A stretch of DNA of 5,904 nucleotides from Leucothrix mucor (GTDB lineage: Bacteria > Pseudomonadota > Gammaproteobacteria > Thiotrichales > Thiotrichaceae), in NCBI GenBank assembly GCA_015662325.1, contig DQUJ01000061.1:1-5904 (forward strand). The letters run 5' to 3'. Of this stretch, positions 4,843 to 5,904 are shown in pieces. Positions within the stretch are counted from its first letter, which is position 1. Every line of letters starts with the position of its first letter. The translations under genes and the position numbers were made by a program. A model generated the notes under the pieces. The model was not told where the DNA came from and ran no database searches. It saw only the letters and a program-made list of their open reading frames with translations.

Positions 4843-5904
4843 ATGGGAAGATCGCTCGTTATTGTGGAGTCGCCAGCGAAGGCGAAAACCATTAATAAAT
4901 ACCTCGGAAAAGAATTCATTGTTAAATCCAGTGTGGGTCATATTCGTGATCTACCCAAAGGCGGTGGCGGTTCTACCAAGGGTAAAAAGAAAGCCCCGAG
5001 CTTGGCACAGCTCACTAAGGGTATGTCGGATGCGAAAAAAGAAGCGTTTAAGAAAAAACGCGATATTAATAATCTCTATCGACGCATGGGCATCAACCCT
5101 GAAAAAGGCTGGGATGCACAGTACGAAATTCTCCCCGGCAAAGAAAAAGTCGTTGCCGAACTTCAAAAATTAGCAGCCAAAGGCGATAAAGTCTATCTCG
5201 CGACCGATTTGGATAGAGAGGGTGAAGCGATTGCATGGCACTTGCGCGAAGTGATTGGCGGTGATGAGAGTCGTTTTGAACGCGTTACCTTTAATGAAAT
5301 TACTAAAACTGCCATTCAAGAAGCCTTTAAGAAGCCAGAACAGTTAGATATTGATCGTGTCAACGCACAGCAAGCGCGTCGTTTTCTTGATCGTGTGGTG
5401 GGCTTTATGGTTTCGCCGCTACTATGGTCGAAAATTGGGCGTGGACTTTCTGCGGGCCGAGTACAGTCGGTTGCGGTACGTTTAATTGTTGATCGCGAAC
5501 ATGAAATTAATGCGTTTAATCCCGTTGAATTTTGGGATATTTTTGCAGATCTTGCGACAAAGTCAGGCGAAGCATTACGCGTTGAAGTTACCAAAGATAA
5601 TGGTAATCCATTTAAACCTGTTACTGAAAAACAGGCAATGGAAGCGGTTGGCAAATTAAAATCGGCGGACTATTCATTACTTAAACGTGAAGATCGTGCG
5701 ACCAGTAGTAAGCCCAAAGCACCTTTTATCACATCGACCCTACAACAAGCAGCAAGTACTCGTTTTGGCTACGGCGTAAAACGCACCATGGGCTTGGCAC
5801 AACGTTTGTACGAGCGCGGTTACATCACCTATATGCGTACCGATTCAACTAACTTGAGCAAAGATGCGTTGGAAAGCGTGCGCGAGTTAATCGGTAAAAA
5901 ATAC
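4843..5904 (+). CDS. topA: DNA topoisomerase I (type IA), N-terminal 354 residues, runs off the window
   Basis: The enzyme relaxes negative supercoils by cutting one strand through a tyrosine-DNA link. The open frame from ATG 4843 reaches the last base with no stop. The start [20 protein letters not shown] aligns with E. coli TopA from residue 1. Toprim residues are present: Glu9, then Asp122, Asp124 and Glu126 in [38 protein letters not shown] (176-195) and [18 protein letters not shown] (199-216) are family signatures. [10 protein letters not shown] (326-335) holds catalytic Tyr330 and Arg332, counterparts of Tyr319 and Arg321 in E. coli. The 11-residue offset comes from a longer Lys/Gly-rich insert at about 39-75 ([12 protein letters not shown] ... 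[10 protein letters not shown]). An AGGA lies too close to the ATG to be a good ribosome binding site; GGA at 4828-4830 is rather far. The remaining half of the protein, including the zinc-binding C-terminus, lies outside. Confidence 0.97.
   Translation, partial: MGRSLVIVESPAKAKTINKYLGKEFIVKSSVGHIRDLPKGGGGSTKGKKKAPSLAQLTKGMSDAKKEAFKKKRDINNLYRRMGINPEKGWDAQYEILPGKEKVVAELQKLAAKGDKVYLATDLDREGEAIAWHLREVIGGDESRFERVTFNEITKTAIQEAFKKPEQLDIDRVNAQQARRFLDRVVGFMVSPLLWSKIGRGLSAGRVQSVAVRLIVDREHEINAFNPVEFWDIFADLATKSGEALRVEVTKDNGNPFKPVTEKQAMEAVGKLKSADYSLLKREDRATSSKPKAPFITSTLQQAASTRFGYGVKRTMGLAQRLYERGYITYMRTDSTNLSKDALESVRELIGKKY

Noticed and set aside
4683..4895. Open frame on the plus strand, 70 codons
   Set aside because: It begins inside the third repeat element, runs into the start of topA in another frame, has no ribosome binding site and its product looks random.
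4826..5654. Open frames at 4826-5173 (+), 4951-5166 (-) and 5316-5654 (-)
   Set aside because: All lie inside or across topA, whose frame is continuous and full of recognised motifs; these are shadow frames.

Overview
The window looks like a stretch of chromosome from an AT-rich gammaproteobacterium. Peptide deformylase, DprA, Smg and topoisomerase I all read like close relatives of the gammaproteobacterial proteins. The order def <- | -> LysM lipoprotein - dprA - smg is the one known around PA0019-PA0021 of Pseudomonas and around smf/smg of E. coli. The species cannot be fixed from this sequence; a marine or host-associated gammaproteobacterium would fit, but that is only a guess.

Layout. 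Bases 1-284 hold the 3' end of an ankyrin-repeat gene on the + strand. It converges on def (peptide deformylase, - strand, 369-872). A 151-base AT-rich divergent spacer separates def from a 416-residue LysM lipoprotein gene (1024-2274). dprA follows (2318-3463); its start codon lies inside a near-perfect 15-bp hairpin. After a 221-base gap comes smg (start chosen at 3685, end 4155), closed by a textbook intrinsic terminator at 4185-4220. A spacer of about 620 bases without genes (4221-4842) contains three separate inverted-repeat elements resembling REP/MITE sequences. Next comes the first 354 codons of topA (DNA topoisomerase I, from 4843), which runs off the window end with its catalytic tyrosine included.

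How the genes fit together. Def removes the N-formyl group from new proteins. The LysM lipoprotein probably sits at the cell envelope bound to peptidoglycan. DprA loads RecA on incoming single-stranded DNA during transformation. Smg is a small conserved protein of unclear role. TopA relaxes negative supercoils. These are mostly housekeeping genes held together by conserved synteny, not one pathway. I found no convincing new defence, mobile or biosynthetic system.

The most interesting signals are non-coding. They are the hairpin that buries the dprA start codon, the three repeat elements packed between smg and topA, and a repeat whose left arm appears interrupted by a 20-bp insertion flanked by short direct repeats. 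The absence of fmt next to def, where an ankyrin gene lies instead, is also worth noting.
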